DNA of 64,000 nucleotides from Macrotis lagotis (GCF_037893015.1 NC_133660.1:288955078-289019077), one strand, 5' to 3'. Shown: positions 46,472-58,943, counted from the stretch's first letter. The notes: a model not told the origin generated them from the letters alone. Numbers and translations: made by a program.

Positions 46472-46529
46472 GTTTTCTAGGATACTGGATTTCTTCTTGA
46501 AACAATATGGATATAGAAGATATCAAATT

Positions 46530-46549
46530 CTAAAAGGAGAGCAGAAAGG
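46530..46549 (-). other. Candidate 3' splice acceptor upstream of OR U4
   Basis: Minus strand CCTTTCTGCTCTCCTTTTAG ending 58 nt before the ATG. Matches the U1 and U2 sites. Confidence 0.55.
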
Positions 46550-48599
46550 CAGTTTATTCCAGAAAAATGCCATGGTCTTTATTTTTACTCACCATATTAG
46601 ATAGGGAATCAGATCATTTACAAAAGACATAAAATGATTTATGCAAACTTGGTGTCTTGTTTTATGCATTCTTTCACAATAATCTTTCATGAGATCTGTG
46701 ATTTTATTAAAGGTGGGCTTTCTTAGAAAAAAAAAATCTCTTTTGTAGCTTCATTGATGTCAACTACTACTAGTCCAAGACAACTCAATCATTGAGGCCT
46801 TAAATCATTTGACAAGGGGCACAAAAAGTGTTTCTGTCACATTGGGGATTTAATTCCCTACAAGCACATGCTGGTTGTTAAATAACAATAGTGACAATGT
46901 TAATTAAAATGATAATAATTTTACCAATTATTTTATTTGCAGAAAACCTATTCATAATAAGTTTGACTTTTCAAAACATTTTCTCCCAAGCACACTTTCA
47001 GAGAGTACTTACCTATTAGCCTGAAAGAGGGGCAGAGCAGATTTTATTCCACTTGGTAACAATTTGTATCGTTTATCCCAATATGGTGCTCTGAAATTTC
47101 TGAAGGTAGAGGTCGTGTCTGTTTATGCAGGGCAGAATAATAATTATGATGGTTATTTCTTAGCTGTAGTTATTTTTCTCTATATTTTAAAAATCTGGTG
47201 TTCAAGGTTCAAACAAACTTGGTGAGTAGTTAGTCATTATGCCTATATTGTTCCCTCGGTTATTGTATTATAGCGAAAGAACCTAAGTTGCGGGTTTCCT
47301 TAATTCAAATATCCTCTCCTGTAATGACTCTCTAAGGTGCTTTTTTTGCAAAGATCAAACCCAAGAGTACTAACACCTACTTAATTATTAAGGAAATTGA
47401 TATGAAATGAAAGATAAAAAAAATTACCCAAGTGGAGCTGTAGCATTTCTCCTTTCCAAAGTATTTTTGCCCCTTTCTAATTGGATCTTTTCAGATATGG
47501 AGCTTCAGAGAACAAAGAGAGATGAAATTGTGCCATGTGAAGTGTTGATGAACCTTAGGTAAGTACAAATGAAGTGACCAATGTTCTTTGGAGAAATGCT
47601 TCCTGAAGTCCCCAGAGGAGCCAAGGTTATAATTTCATCTTTGTTAGCCATATATTCTCTGACCTTTCCCCTGTGTATAATTATCACACTTTAATCTTAT
47701 ATGATCCTTTAGGATTTTTGTAGTCCATAAGGATCTTCCATGTAGCTTTCAATATTGTCCAAAATGCAAATACATTTTATTCGGTTTCTTTTAAATGTTC
47801 TTTAGAAGACAGACTTTGATCTTCATGGAAACAATATCCAGTACACAGTGCTCTTCAGTACGGTCCAACTTCTGCCTACTTATCTAAGAATGAATTTACA
47901 TATGTATTTTTAAATGTTTCCTTGTGAGGACATATATAATATATTCATTTTATGAGTGTTAAATGTATTGGGAGCCCAAATATCTACTGTCATATTATTA
48001 TATGTGTTTAAATTTAATCTCTATGCATGTTTTTATGTATGTAGAATACAGCTATTCATGAAGTGATAGCCTTTTTGTCAAAACATGACTATGTAAATGT
48101 ATTCTAAATGTATTCTAAATGTATACATATATATATATGTAGATACTATTAGAATAAAAGTAGATATTATGGGGGAATCTTTTTTTTGGTTTTATGAATG
48201 TTACATATCTAAGCATTCCTTTTGTCAGGTATATTAAATGAGGAATAACATGGTGATGTCTATGCTTTTGCGAGGCCAATAAAAGAACTGAATGATAGAT
48301 GGACTGGAATGGGGAAAAATAAGGAAGGGATAAAAAACAGAAGAATGTTGCAATAGGATATTTTTAGTGTCACGAACATGTCACTACTCTTAAGTAGTAG
48401 ACCTATTGAATTTGGGAAAAAATATGCAAAATTCTCACATTCAGGGTATGTCTAGAGACAATGATATGTTGATCTAAGTGTGTGTATGTGTTTATGTATG
48501 TATACTTAAATACAAATGCATATAAATGTATTGCAAAGGTGAATACATAAATTAGGAATTTGTGTTACATGTTTGTACATATAAATCTATCTACTTATG
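46550..48599. repeat. 5' flank of OR unit U4
   Basis: Non-coding, collinear with the other 5' flanks: 47,430-47,840 with 5,210-5,720, and 48,220-48,500 with 6,170-6,420 and 33,590-33,870. The U4 copy is shorter because the microsatellite and A/T-rich blocks are reduced. It ends where the retroviral fragment begins. Confidence 0.65.
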
Positions 48600-49218
48600 T
48601 ATACACATGCATATAAATATGTGCATAACATATTGGTACTAATTTCAATGGCTGAAACTCAGCTTCTAAATCCACCAAACTCTCTTCCTGATTTTTTGCC
48701 TTTTCCATGGCTTTTTGTAATGCTGAAGTTTCTTCACTAGGTGCTGTAGGACTAATCCTAGGCTTTTTCTTTATAATACTTATTATTTCTTCTATCTCAG
48801 GCCATGAGTGTGAATACACTTACTCTTTACCTTCACTTTCCTCCACAACTCCTTGTACCAACTTCCTTAATATCAGTCAAATGATAAACTTGTTACCTTC
48901 CCCAGAAGTCTTTTGCTCCAGGATATTGCCTGGAATTGTTTCCTTGCTTGTATCTGCTGGTCCTTAACCTGGACTTGAATCAGATAGCTCTGAAATCAGC
49001 TCTTCTCTTGTCTCTGTGCCCCAAATTGGATGCCATTTGTTAGTTCCTGCCAGACTAGTTTATCCTTACCCAGGTGAACATTGAAGAGGTGGGAGACAAG
49101 AATGGAACGTTCTCCAAGTTCTCCCTTTATTTACCAGAATACAAAAGGTTAAAAATATCCTTCCCAGTCCCTGGATCACTCCCACTCCCATGGCACTCTT
49201 CAATCAACCAGTAAAACA
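48600..49218 (-). mobile_element. Endogenous retrovirus fragment, class II (betaretrovirus-like): LTR, PBS and leader/gag start
   Basis: A fossil on the minus strand. The LTR is 49,038-49,218 (about 180 bp, beginning TGTTTTACTGG and ending ACTAACA, with AATAAA inside near 49,125). Next is a primer-binding site TGGCATCCAATTTGGGGC at 49,018-49,035, related to the tRNA-Lys site of class II elements, then leader and a short gag-like start (about 48,600-49,010). The rest of the element and the second LTR are absent from the window. Broken and old. It lies exactly between units U4 and U5. Confidence 0.7.
49038..49218 (-). repeat. Short LTR of the class II ERV fragment
   Basis: Terminal TG...CA ends, an internal AATAAA and an adjoining Lys-type primer-binding site identify it as a 5' LTR. 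About 180 bp is short for this class, so the left boundary may be internal. Confidence 0.6.
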
Positions 49219-49290
49219 ATGTTTTGGTGCTAGTGGACACCAAGTGATAAAGATTTACTTAGTCTACTGCACACGGCAATCCCTATATAC

Positions 49291-50135
49291 TTCATGAATG
49301 GAGGCAATATTGTATAGGTCTTTGAAATCAGAATATTCTGGACTGGTGAAGTATCTCTTATAGGACTCAAGGATGTGGCCATGCCAGCAAGAAGAAACAG
49401 GAGCAATATAATCAATTGTGGGGAATAGGTAGACAAGATTTTGTGGTGTCCTTCCTCAGAAGGCATTTAAAATACAGTGGAGAAGATAGGAGCATAGGAA
49501 ATAATTATAAAGCAAAAGCAGGATGAATCTAAAGTTGTAAAGGAAGCAAGGAGTAAAGACTCAGTATCATGGAATTCAGGAGACCTTCATGATATAGGGT
49601 ACATCACAAAAAAAACTGATGGATAATCTTGGATCCTGAGAAAGGCAAATGGAACATGTTCCCTGTAAATATAGTTGAATAGATGAGCCAACTGGCCCAT
49701 GAAACAAATGAATCCAAAGACAGCAAAGTGGTATAATGGTGACCCTATAATGCAAGGGGTGGCAGAAGGCCACAAAGCAATCATTAGACATAATCACTAG
49801 CAAAGCAATTGCTGTTGTAGCAAAGAAGATAAAGAAGAAAACCTGAGCAGTACAACCAAGAAGAGAAATCGATTGATTACCTGTCAGCGAATTCACAATG
49901 AATTTTTGAACAGTGACAGAGATGTAGCCAAGATCCAACAGTGATAAGTTACTCAGAAAAAATACATTGGATAATGAAGGTGTGGTTCACTGAAAATCAC
50001 AGTGATTGTGAGGTGATTTCCCATAAGGGCTGCAACATATATCAGCAAGAAAAGAACGGCATGTAAGACCTGCAGTTCTCAAATGCTAGAAAACTCTATA
50101 AAGATGAATTCTTTCATGATGTTCCAATTCCTCAT
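49291..50135 (-). pseudogene. Broken olfactory receptor, family 14-like (U5 copy)
   Basis: Orthologous position to the OR of the other units. Begins MRNWNIMKEFIFIEFSSI (ATG at 50,133-50,135; N-glycosylation site lost, NWN for NxT). There is a TGA at 50,079-50,081, a frameshift at PMYFF near 49,955, and further shifts near 49,690 and 49,580. It retains LSNLSLLDLGYISVTV, MSNDCFVAFCHPLHY (for MSYDRFVAICHPLHY) and MPSEEGHHKILSTYSPQ. Homology stops at PPFM (about 49,291), so the NPxIY end is missing. The 72 bp to the left of it are unrelated, and beyond them is the retroviral LTR. Non-functional. Confidence 0.88.
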
Positions 50136-51298
50136 GTCTTCTGGGGTCTTTTCTTCTTAAAACAATATTTACTGGGGATTTCAAAAAGAAAGTCCATGAT
50201 CTGCAATATAGTCATTGTTAGAAGCAAATAGAGCATTTTAAATAGGCCATACTATTACTTATGCAAGCTTGATATATAATATTGATTCTCTAAAATAGTA
50301 TTACATGACATCTGCTATTTTATCAAAGGAAGAATGTCAAGAGAAAAATTCTCCCCCAGAAATTCAGTGATATCAACCAATAATACACTTAGTGACCTCA
50401 GGCACTGGGAAGTTAAATAATTTGGAAAGAAGCACAAAAAAAAGTGTTTCTGTCCCAGTCTTTATTTGAATCCATTTCTTTCTTCCTACATGTAATTTCT
50501 TTAACCATCATGCTTCCTGTGAAAAAATATAGTGATAATATTAAATATATTGATAATATGTAAAACAATCATTTTACTGGTATAAACCATTTTCATAATG
50601 AATTAGACGTTTCAAAACATTTTCTCCAAAGGAATTCATGCACTGGGCAATTTCCAATAATGCTGAGAGAGAGGCAGTGCAGTTGTAATCCTGAATTTTT
50701 TTTTTAAATGAGTAAAGTGTATTCCAATCTGCAGAGCAGGAGACATATGAGGTAAAAATGAAGTTGAACTGGGTAGGAAAGAAGAAGAATAGAAATCATT
50801 AATAGTTTCCTGTCTCTATTTTGCAAATTATTTTTACAAGTATCACTTTCACGACTCAAACTCTGGGAGACGTTATGTATATTGGAACATGTTATGGATG
50901 GACCGTGAAAGCTCAGAGAGCTTAAATTACTTGTCCTCGGGTACATATTTACTGAATTTTAGCGGAAGGGTTTAAAGTGCTGAATACTTTCATTCCGGTC
51001 TGTCCTACAGTAATGACTCTTCAAACAAGAATAAGGCTATGTGTAGCGATAATAGCCCCAAATGCTCACAAAGCAAATCGACCCTTCAGAAGTGGAATGT
51101 CAAAAGAAAAATGCCTGAGTGAAGTATTGCGGCATGTCATTTTCCCAAACGAGTCTTGGCTTTTTTCCCACCCAATCCCAGGCGTTAAATAGCATTGAAA
51201 GACGATGCCTATCGGCACAAAATGAGTTCTCTTCTCCTTTGGAACTTCAGAGGCGAAAGGGACTGAAACCAGCTGAAGCTACGTTTGTTTGAGTAGTT
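50136..51298. repeat. 5' flank of OR unit U5, first part
   Basis: Collinear with the other 5' flanks up to the retrocopy insertion: 50,200-51,000 with 31,340-32,230 (U3), and 51,150-51,290 with 5,270-5,400 (U1). The splice-acceptor stretch conserved in U1, U2 and U4 is not recognisable here. Confidence 0.65.
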
Positions 51299-51319
51299 GA
51301 AGATCACTGAGGTGCCCGA

Positions 51320-51620
51320 CTGGGACCTCGGGGCCCTCCGCGTGCGGCCCGCCCGCGCCCCGCGCCGCCCCGAGGCCGGGCCCCGGGGGCCACGTAGGCC
51401 GGGCCTGCCACTCGGGCCCGGGCGCCCCGCCTGGCGCCTCGGGGTGTGGCTGGGCCGTCCACCCGCGCCCGCCGCCCCGTCCGGAGGCTGCCCTTGGCCG
51501 AGCTGTCGGAGGCCGACGTGGCCTCCTTGGAGCGCGCGGCCCCGGGCCGGGTCAGCGCCGACCCCCGGGCGCCCTGCGCGGCTGCCCCACGTTGCGGCTG
51601 AAGGCCCAGACACCCGAGGA
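51320..51620 (+). other. CpG-dense 5' end of the D2HGDH retrocopy
   Basis: About 300 bp of very GC-rich, CpG-rich sequence in an otherwise AT-rich window. It corresponds to the N-terminal exon (mitochondrial targeting region) of the parent gene. Overlapping long open frames on both strands (about 136-148 codons) are a by-product of the base composition. Confidence 0.8.
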
Positions 51621-53799
51621 GGCCGCCCAGAGCCTCGGGCAGTGCGGCAAGACAAACTGCGCCGTCAGTCCCGGGGGCAACACAGGGATGGGGGCATGAA
51701 AGGATGAAAGCATCCTTTCCGCGTCCCGATGAGGCCAAGCCTCAACTTCAGCTCGGTGGCCGGTGTCCTGGTTTGCCAGGCTGCGTGTGCCCTTGAGCAG
51801 CTCAAGCAGCAGGCGGAGGATGAGATGTCATTATGCCCCTGGACTTGGGAGCAAGGGGCAGTGGTCACATTGGCGGGAATGCGGCCACCAGGGCGGGGGT
51901 CCCGCCTTCCGAGCTCCGGGCAGTTCTCGGCCGGGCAGTGGTGCTGGCGGACGGCCGGGTTCTGGACTGCTTGGCTCCCCTGGGGAAGGACAATACTGGC
52001 TACGCCCCCAAACAGCTTTTTATCGGTTCCGAGGGCCCCCTGGGTGTCATCACTGCTGTTTCCATTCTGTGTCCACGGAGACCTAAGGCTGTGAACTTGG
52101 CCTTCCCAGGCTGTTCAAGTCTTGCTGATGTTCTGAAAACCTTCAGTACCTGCAAGGGGATGCCAGGGGAGATCCTAACCTTGCCTGCGAGTGCATGCAG
52201 CTGGCAGAGAGCCACCGCCGACTGACCAAGCCAGTCACAGAAAATCCCTTCTATGTCTTAACTGAAACTTCAGGCTCCAACGCCGGGCATGATGAGGAGA
52301 ATTTCAATAACTTTCTGGAGCAGGCCCTGAGCTCTGCTTTGGTAACGGATGGCACTGTAGCCACAGAGAACATGAAAATAAAGGCCCCGTGGGCCCTGCA
52401 GGAGAGGATCACTGAGGCCCTGATTCGTGACAGCTACATGTACAAATATGACATCTCTCTCCTGGTGGAGAAGCTGTATGACATGGTGCTCGATATGCAG
52501 AGCCACCTGGGCCAGAGTGCTAAGAATGTGGTGGGGTATGGACACCTAGGAGATGGCAATCTACATTTAAATGTAACGGCCGAATCTTACAGCTCTTCAC
52601 ATATGGCCATTGAGCCATATGTGCATGAGTGGACTGTCCTGCACCATGGGAGTATAAGTGCTGAACACGGACTGGGGTTCAAGAAGAAGGATTTCATTGG
52701 CTACAGTAAGCCCCGTGAAGCCATCCTCCTCATGCAACAGATCAAAGGCATGTTGGATCCCCCAAGGGATCCTGAACCCTTACAAGACCCTGCCATGGAG
52801 TTCCTGTTAATGCTGGCCTCCCTTGATGATTGTTGCTCTTAGACTCAGGTGGACACCCTCAACCGGTATTCCTTCTGTGTTTTAATCAATGATTACAGTA
52901 AGAGCCAAGAACTCCAGACCTGACCTTGATTCCTCATTGTGGAGACTCCAGAGGACAGAGGGCTGCCAACTCTTCCTTTTGGTTCCTGCTGCTTCCAGCT
53001 TGAGGCCTTGGCCTCCCCATTCCTTGGCAGGCTAGACTGCAAAAACCCCTGGATTTGAATTCAAGGGCTGTGGTATTTAGCACCTGTGTGATGGAAATGC
53101 CCTTCACCCTCTCTGGGCCTCAGTTTCTTTCCCCATCCAGAAAAGAAGATTGGACGAGACTCTCTCCTCTAGCTCTGGTCCCATGTCCAACACATTCAGG
53201 TGAGTTGAAGTTTGAGAGGATGGCCTGGGTTGAGCCCTGCCAGTATTTTCCATAAGACTCAAGCTGGTCATCTTAATGGGCAATGTGAATTTTTTCCCTT
53301 TTTCCCAATCCTTCAACAGTGGCAGGAATGGTTGGGGGATGTGTCACTTGTGAGTTGTGGGGATTGCTCACTTGTGATGAAAATAGTGAAAGCCTCTATG
53401 GGCGACCCTCGGCGTTCTCTTCTCAGGTTGAAATTCAGCATCTTGATTCTGCAAAAAAGAGATGCTCTAGGTCAGCCTTACATAGAATTACAAAAAGCCT
53501 TTTCGCCTTCAGTCCTGAGCAACAAACTCAGAAGGCAAGCATCCTTTCCTGTTTCCTTATCGCAGTTGTTTGTTTGGGCCAAGGATGCTAAGAGCTGGCT
53601 ATTTATTTCAGGCACTTTGCCCTGAGCCCATTCAGCTAATGGAAATAGATTTAGCTCCTTCCTCTGGGGCATGACCATTGTGGAGGTTGGAAGAGGCCAG
53701 ACTTGGGGGACAAAGACATGGAAGGGGGTGAACAAAGCTTGCTGTTGGAGTTGTCTTATGCTTTAAAGGTTTCAGTGGCATTGATATGTTATTTAATTT

Positions 53800-53975
53800 G
53801 ATTCTCACAAAAACTGTGAGGCACTTTTATTAGCCTCATTTTATAGATGAGAAAACTAAGGATATTAGAGGGTAAATGACTTGTCTAGGTTCACACAGCT
53901 AATAAAGTCTGTGAATTCAGATCTTCCTTCCTGACTCCCAATTCCAACACTTTCCACTCTACCACCTAAAACATG
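53800..53975 (-). mobile_element. MIR-type SINE in the retrocopy 3' UTR
   Basis: Reversed order of MIR phrases: ttcacaaaaactgtgaggca, cattttatagatgagaaaac, aaatgacttgtctaggttca, cacagctaataaagtctgtg and tccactctaccaccta. Old and diverged; probably already in the parent 3' UTR. Confidence 0.85.
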
Positions 53976-54702
53976 CAGAGCAACAATCTTAACTCTTGTT
54001 TTATGATTATATTTGTACCCAATTCTTAGAAATACTTCTAGAAAACTGGGCAAGATTATGTTGGTGTGGATTTTCCTATTTGGAAGACCAGAATTTAGGA
54101 GAGAACCAATCCTCTTGTTGGAGAACTTGTGTTTTATCTTGATTGGTTTGCTGTAGGTAGGGGTTGTTGCTTGGAGACATAAGTAAGCCAAGGCACAGGA
54201 ACATAGTCCGGGGCCTTGATCTTAGATTTGGAGAAGACTTTGGAGAGATCCAGTCCAGCTCCTGTGTCCCTGAGCAGGTGAACCCCTCTGAGGGGAGATT
54301 TGCAGGGTTTTGTCTCCTTGCTGCTAGATGTATAATCCCCAGGGGTCTGCTAGAAGAGGTGTCCTCTCTAATGCATTCCGAATGGACACCTTTCCCAATA
54401 TACCCCCCCTTGTTTCCATAACAATATTTACCAGAGATGAAGACAAGATTCTGTAGATTTTCTTCATGATCTCTTTTCCCAAGAATTACTTTCCTCTGGA
54501 TGGTAATTTCTGTGAGGTAACAGAGTTTCCTAATTCTGGGCAGCAGAGGCACTGGGGTAAGATGGATGAACCCACTGGACTGGGGAATAAGATGACCCAG
54601 ATTGTGTTTCCTGCCACCATTGACTTCCAGGCTCACCCTTTCGGTGCCTGAATGTGCTTCATTGTATATTTGGGAAATCATGGTACAGGAAAGCCCTCTT
54701 AG

Positions 54703-54962
54703 GGGCAGCTAGGGATGGCCCAGTGGACAGAGTACTGGGCCTGGAGTTAGGAAAACTCATTTTCCTGTGTTAAGTCTGATCTCAGAACGTCTTAGCTGTG
54801 TCATCCTGGACCAGTCATTTAACCCTGTTTGCCTCAGTTTCCTCATCTGTAACAATTAGACGTAGAGGGAAGTGACAAACTACCCTAGTATATCTTTGCC
54901 AAGAAAACTGTAAATGGAGTCATGAAGAGTCAGACATGACTGAAAAGAATGAACAACAAAAC
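54703..54962 (+). mobile_element. MAR1-type SINE in the retrocopy 3' UTR
   Basis: tRNA-derived head (ggatggcccagtggacagag), tttgcctcagtttcctcatc, then ttgccaagaaaactgtaaat, gagtcatgaagagtcagaca and tgactgaaaagaatgaacaa. These are the ordered phrases of MAR1, a marsupial SINE with an RTE-like 3' end. Confidence 0.8.
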
Positions 54963-56712
54963 CCTGTCATAAAGCACCTCACTGTCCTGGAGATGATAAC
55001 AGTGATGCTGTTGTAACACTGGTCTTCTCATGTCTCCTTCACTGTATCATGCAAATGGTGCAAGGTTCGAGCTGGAAGACGCCTTTAAGAGGCCATGTGG
55101 AGTTGGTTCTCCTGAATCCTCATTGTGTCAGGACCCTATTGTGATCATCACTGATTTCTCCTGTAATCCCTCTGTGAAAGGAAATAGGATAATATTCATT
55201 GGGTCAGGCAATGGCAAAAGACAATAGTATTATTGCCAATAGCATTATTGAACAATAGTTCAATAGACAATAGTATTATTGAACAGACTATATTAATTTG
55301 TTCTTTTTGCCTAATTTTGGTGTTATGAAATGATGAATAAAATAATAAAGAAGCAGAATTCAGAATCAAAAAAAAAAGAAAAAAAAGAAATATACTGACT
55401 GCCTTTTGGAGAAAAGTCCCCAGAGGAGCCAAAGTTATAATTGCATCCTTTTTATCTACAGATTCTCTGACCATTTCCTTTAGTATAATTATTTAGGTGA
55501 GAGGTTCTTTTATTAATAACATGGAGGAGTTAAGCCTTTATTCTTTCACGGTCCATTAAGAATTCTGTAGTGCATGAAGATCTTCAAAACAGCCTTCAAT
55601 TTTGTCCAAAATATATGACCATTTAACTTAGCTTTTTAAAGTGTACTTTAGACATTTATCTTCATGAGAAAAAGCATATATTTTGTATGTATATACACAT
55701 ATATCAAGCATACATAGATCTCTATCTGTCTTTGCTGTTTTCAAAGAACATGACAAGTGAATGATATCATGAACTGCTTACCATGTTGATTAAAGTGAGT
55801 TCAATGTTGTTCAAAGACATTCTTCTCATTGTTTCTTCCAGAAATATCTACACACTGTAGATTGTTAGAGTATAAAACAGGACTACTGATAAGGATCTGG
55901 ATACTGAGAGAGATCTTGCACTTTTAGATGTGGTCACTCCCATGTAACTGAGGCATCAAGGACTAGTAGTCTCACCTATCTATATGACTACCTATTACCT
56001 GTCTATGTATATGTATTTATATATGTATATATTTATACAAATATGTCTGTGTAAACAAAAATGATTATTATTTTATATGCATAAAATATATATGGAATTG
56101 GGGGTGAATTACCATTGTGTCATTTTATTAGTATCCTTGTTTTTGTATGAATGTATGCAAGTATATGTACACACATACAGATAATGATAAAATGATACTA
56201 ATTAGGGTTTTGGTCCAGACACATGTACATAAATCTATATTAATATACACAAGTACTAATGGAATTAAAGTTGGTATTGTAGGGGGAAGCCACCATGACT
56301 TTGCTCATAGAAAGGGATGTTTATATAAGGGATGTTTTATGAGGCTTTTTTAAAGAGAGAAATATTATGGTTAGAGCTGTGCTTTGAATAGACCAATGCA
56401 ACAGCTTAATCAAGGCATAACCAGGTAGGGATAAGAAGTTGAAGGATATAGAAGTAAAAGTCACATAATTTTTTTAAAAATAGAAACAAACTCAGAACTC
56501 TGATGCACATGTGATTTTATTGGGTTTGGTTAATAAAATACAAAATAAAGCACATTCAGGGTAAATACATAATAATGATATGCTGATACATGTATTTATA
56601 TGAGATATGTGTATATATGCCTAAATTAGGAATTAATGCTATATGTCCCTTTACATATAAGAATATATATAAATTCACAGAAACACACAGAAATATGGAG
56701 TATTTATCTCTC

Positions 56713-56716
<4 letters not shown>

Positions 56717-56750
<34 letters not shown>
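56717..56750. repeat. (TA)n microsatellite
   Basis: About 17 TA repeats, positional equivalent of the tracts in U1-U3. Confidence 0.95.
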
Positions 56751-56954
56751 CAAAGGCATTATGTATATCTATCTTTTATATGCTTTCAAAATTTATGTCC
56801 CAAATGCAACAAAATGCTTGCCTTCAAAACTTACACTTATATAGTATTTTACATATAAATATATAACCATATATATATGCAGAAATAATAAAGGTTTAAT
56901 AGAAAGGAAATAATCTATATGAATATCCATTTATATATGATTGCGCATCTGTAC

Positions 56955-56998
56955 ACACACAGTCAGATGCACACCCACCCACACACACACACACACAT
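56955..56998. repeat. (AC)n-rich microsatellite
   Basis: Interrupted AC repeats with one CCCACCC stretch; equivalent to the (CA)n at 34,345-34,381. Confidence 0.9.
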
Positions 56999-57774
56999 AT
57001 TTGTACACCACCTAAATTTATTCTCCAAGATTTCATGGTTTTCTTTTGCAGAGATATTGAGAAATATTGTTTTCTGAAGTAACAGGATTATCAGTTTTCT
57101 AGTCTTCAGATTTGGTCCCAGAAACCTGACAGAATTAATAGTAGTCAATTCCTGGGAAGTTAACCCAGCAATTGTGATAAGTTATTGGCAAAGGGGACCT
57201 AAACTCATTCTGTAACTTATATTTATACAAATGGTTGTAGTTATCTCCATGTACATAGATGATGCATGTACATAGATATGGGCTTGGACACAGATACAGA
57301 GCAATAAGTAATCTCCCTTTGTAATTCAGATTCAACCTGCCATGCTATTTTTAGTCTCAGAGCCAATGAGATGATTTACCCAGAATCATATAAACAGTAT
57401 ATGCAGGAGTCAAAACTTGTAATAGGTCTTCAGAATTTCAAGGCATGATCTTAATCAACTAAATTACACTTTATCTCCATCTACCTCTGTTTCTCTGTTT
57501 CTTTTTCTCTGTCTCTCCATGTGTTCCTTTAATTTGCTCCTATGTTTCCATCTTTTATTTTCTATCTATATATTGAGAATTTTTTTCTATTTCACATTTG
57601 TTGTATTTACTTATATGTATATCCATGTAGGCACATCAGACATAAGTGTTCATCTTCAATGACACTTTTATATGGAAAATATATATGCATATATATCTAT
57701 ATATGTATGGAGCTCATTAGATTTATTTGTAAATTTTTTTTATTTGTTTTGCCCCCTATAAATCATGGTAGTTT

Positions 57775-58883
57775 TTAACCCATCATTTGTTTTTGCAAGT
57801 TTTTGGGTTTTACAGTATTTCTCCCTCCCTTCTTCCTGTCCCTCTTCCCCTGACAGAAAGCAATTTGATGTAGGTCCTACATCTATGACCATGCTAAATA
57901 TAAATGAATATTAAACAACTTGTGAGAAAATCAGATCCAAATGGAATAAAGAACATAGAAGGGAGACAAATGACATAATACATAAAACTTTTTTAAATTG
58001 ATGATCATAAACTTTGATCTTCCTTTAGACTCCACAGGTCAGGCTATGCATGGTGTTTTCCATCACAACTCTTTTAAAATTGTATTTGATTATTGCACTG
58101 TTGAAAGGGAGAAATCCTATCTAGGTTGATCAACACACAATATTGATAATCCATCCGTATAATGTTCTTCTGATTCTGCTCATTACACTCAGTATCAATT
58201 CATGCAACTCTTTCCAGTGTATTCTTAAGTCCTTTCACTCATGATTTCTCATAGAACAATATACATATATACATTGTATGTATGTATACATATATATTTT
58301 GTTCAGCCATTCCTCAACTGATTGGCATCCTCTCAGTTTCCAATTCTTTTTCCATTTCAAAATGAGTGGCTTTAAATATTTTTCTACTTATGGATTTACC
58401 CTTTTTTATGATCTCTTCAGGATACAGACTCAGTAATGGTATTCCTGGATAAAACTGCATGCACATTTGTATTGTCTTTTGAAAATAATTCCATATTGCT
58501 CGCCAGAAAAATTGGATCAATTCACAACTCCACCAATAATGCATAAGTTTCCTGGTTTTCCCACATCCCCTCCAACATTGATTACTTTCCTTTTTAGTCA
58601 TGTTTGCCAATATGAGAAGTGGCAATTAAGAAATATTTTAATTTGTGTGTCTCTAATCAATAATGATTGAGAACAATTTTTCATATGACCATTTACCACT
58701 TGAGGAATGACTTTTTTATACATCTCAGTTCTACATGTTTTAGAAATGGGACATTTGCAGAAACATTAGTTGTAAAAATATTTTCCAATTTACTCTCTTT
58801 ATTTTAATCTTGGTTGCAGAGGCTTTGGTTGTACAAAAACACTTTAATTTAATGTAATCACAATTATTATTTACTTTTTTATA

Positions 58884-58943
<60 letters not shown>

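Larger units (their letters stand above)
51299..55386 (+). pseudogene. D2HGDH: Processed pseudogene of D-2-hydroxyglutarate dehydrogenase
   Basis: Retrocopy of the mRNA for the mitochondrial FAD enzyme that oxidises D-2-hydroxyglutarate to 2-oxoglutarate. No introns. Coding homology runs from PVRRLPLAELSEADVASLERAAPG (about 51,477) through GGNTGMG (51,672), [19 protein letters not shown] (51,833), [17 protein letters not shown] (51,987), [19 protein letters not shown] (52,249) and [19 protein letters not shown] (52,531) to the KGILNPYK-equivalent near 52,760. It is broken by frameshifts near 51,590, 51,700 and 51,830, two small deletions (after HIGGNAAT; after GEIL), and a shifted C-terminus ending in a new stop at 52,842. 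The 215-codon piece 52,195-52,842 is the longest intact part. About 2.5 kb of 3' UTR follows, with AATAAA at 55,336 and 55,344 and poly(A) from 55,368. A degraded target duplication (GAAGATCACTGAG, GAAATATACTGAC) flanks it. The 5' flank of U5 resumes immediately after. Confidence 0.9.
55389..57740. repeat. 5' flank of OR unit U5, second part
   Basis: Continues exactly where 51,298 left off: aaatatactgactgcc with aaatatactggctact at 5,422 and aaatatactgcccaat at 32,718. Further along, 55,600-56,560 matches 32,930-33,810 and 57,020-57,720 matches 34,410-35,090. Holds (TA)n at 56,717-56,750 and (AC)n at 56,955-56,998. No gene. Confidence 0.7.

Noticed and set aside
51209-51738. Three overlapping GC-rich open frames of 136-148 codons on both strands
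   Set aside because: They overlap the D2HGDH retrocopy 5' end; high GC removes stop codons. Only the D2HGDH frame has homology.
54076-54681. 201-residue minus-strand open frame
   Set aside because: Antisense to the D2HGDH 3' UTR of the retrocopy; no recognisable domain.
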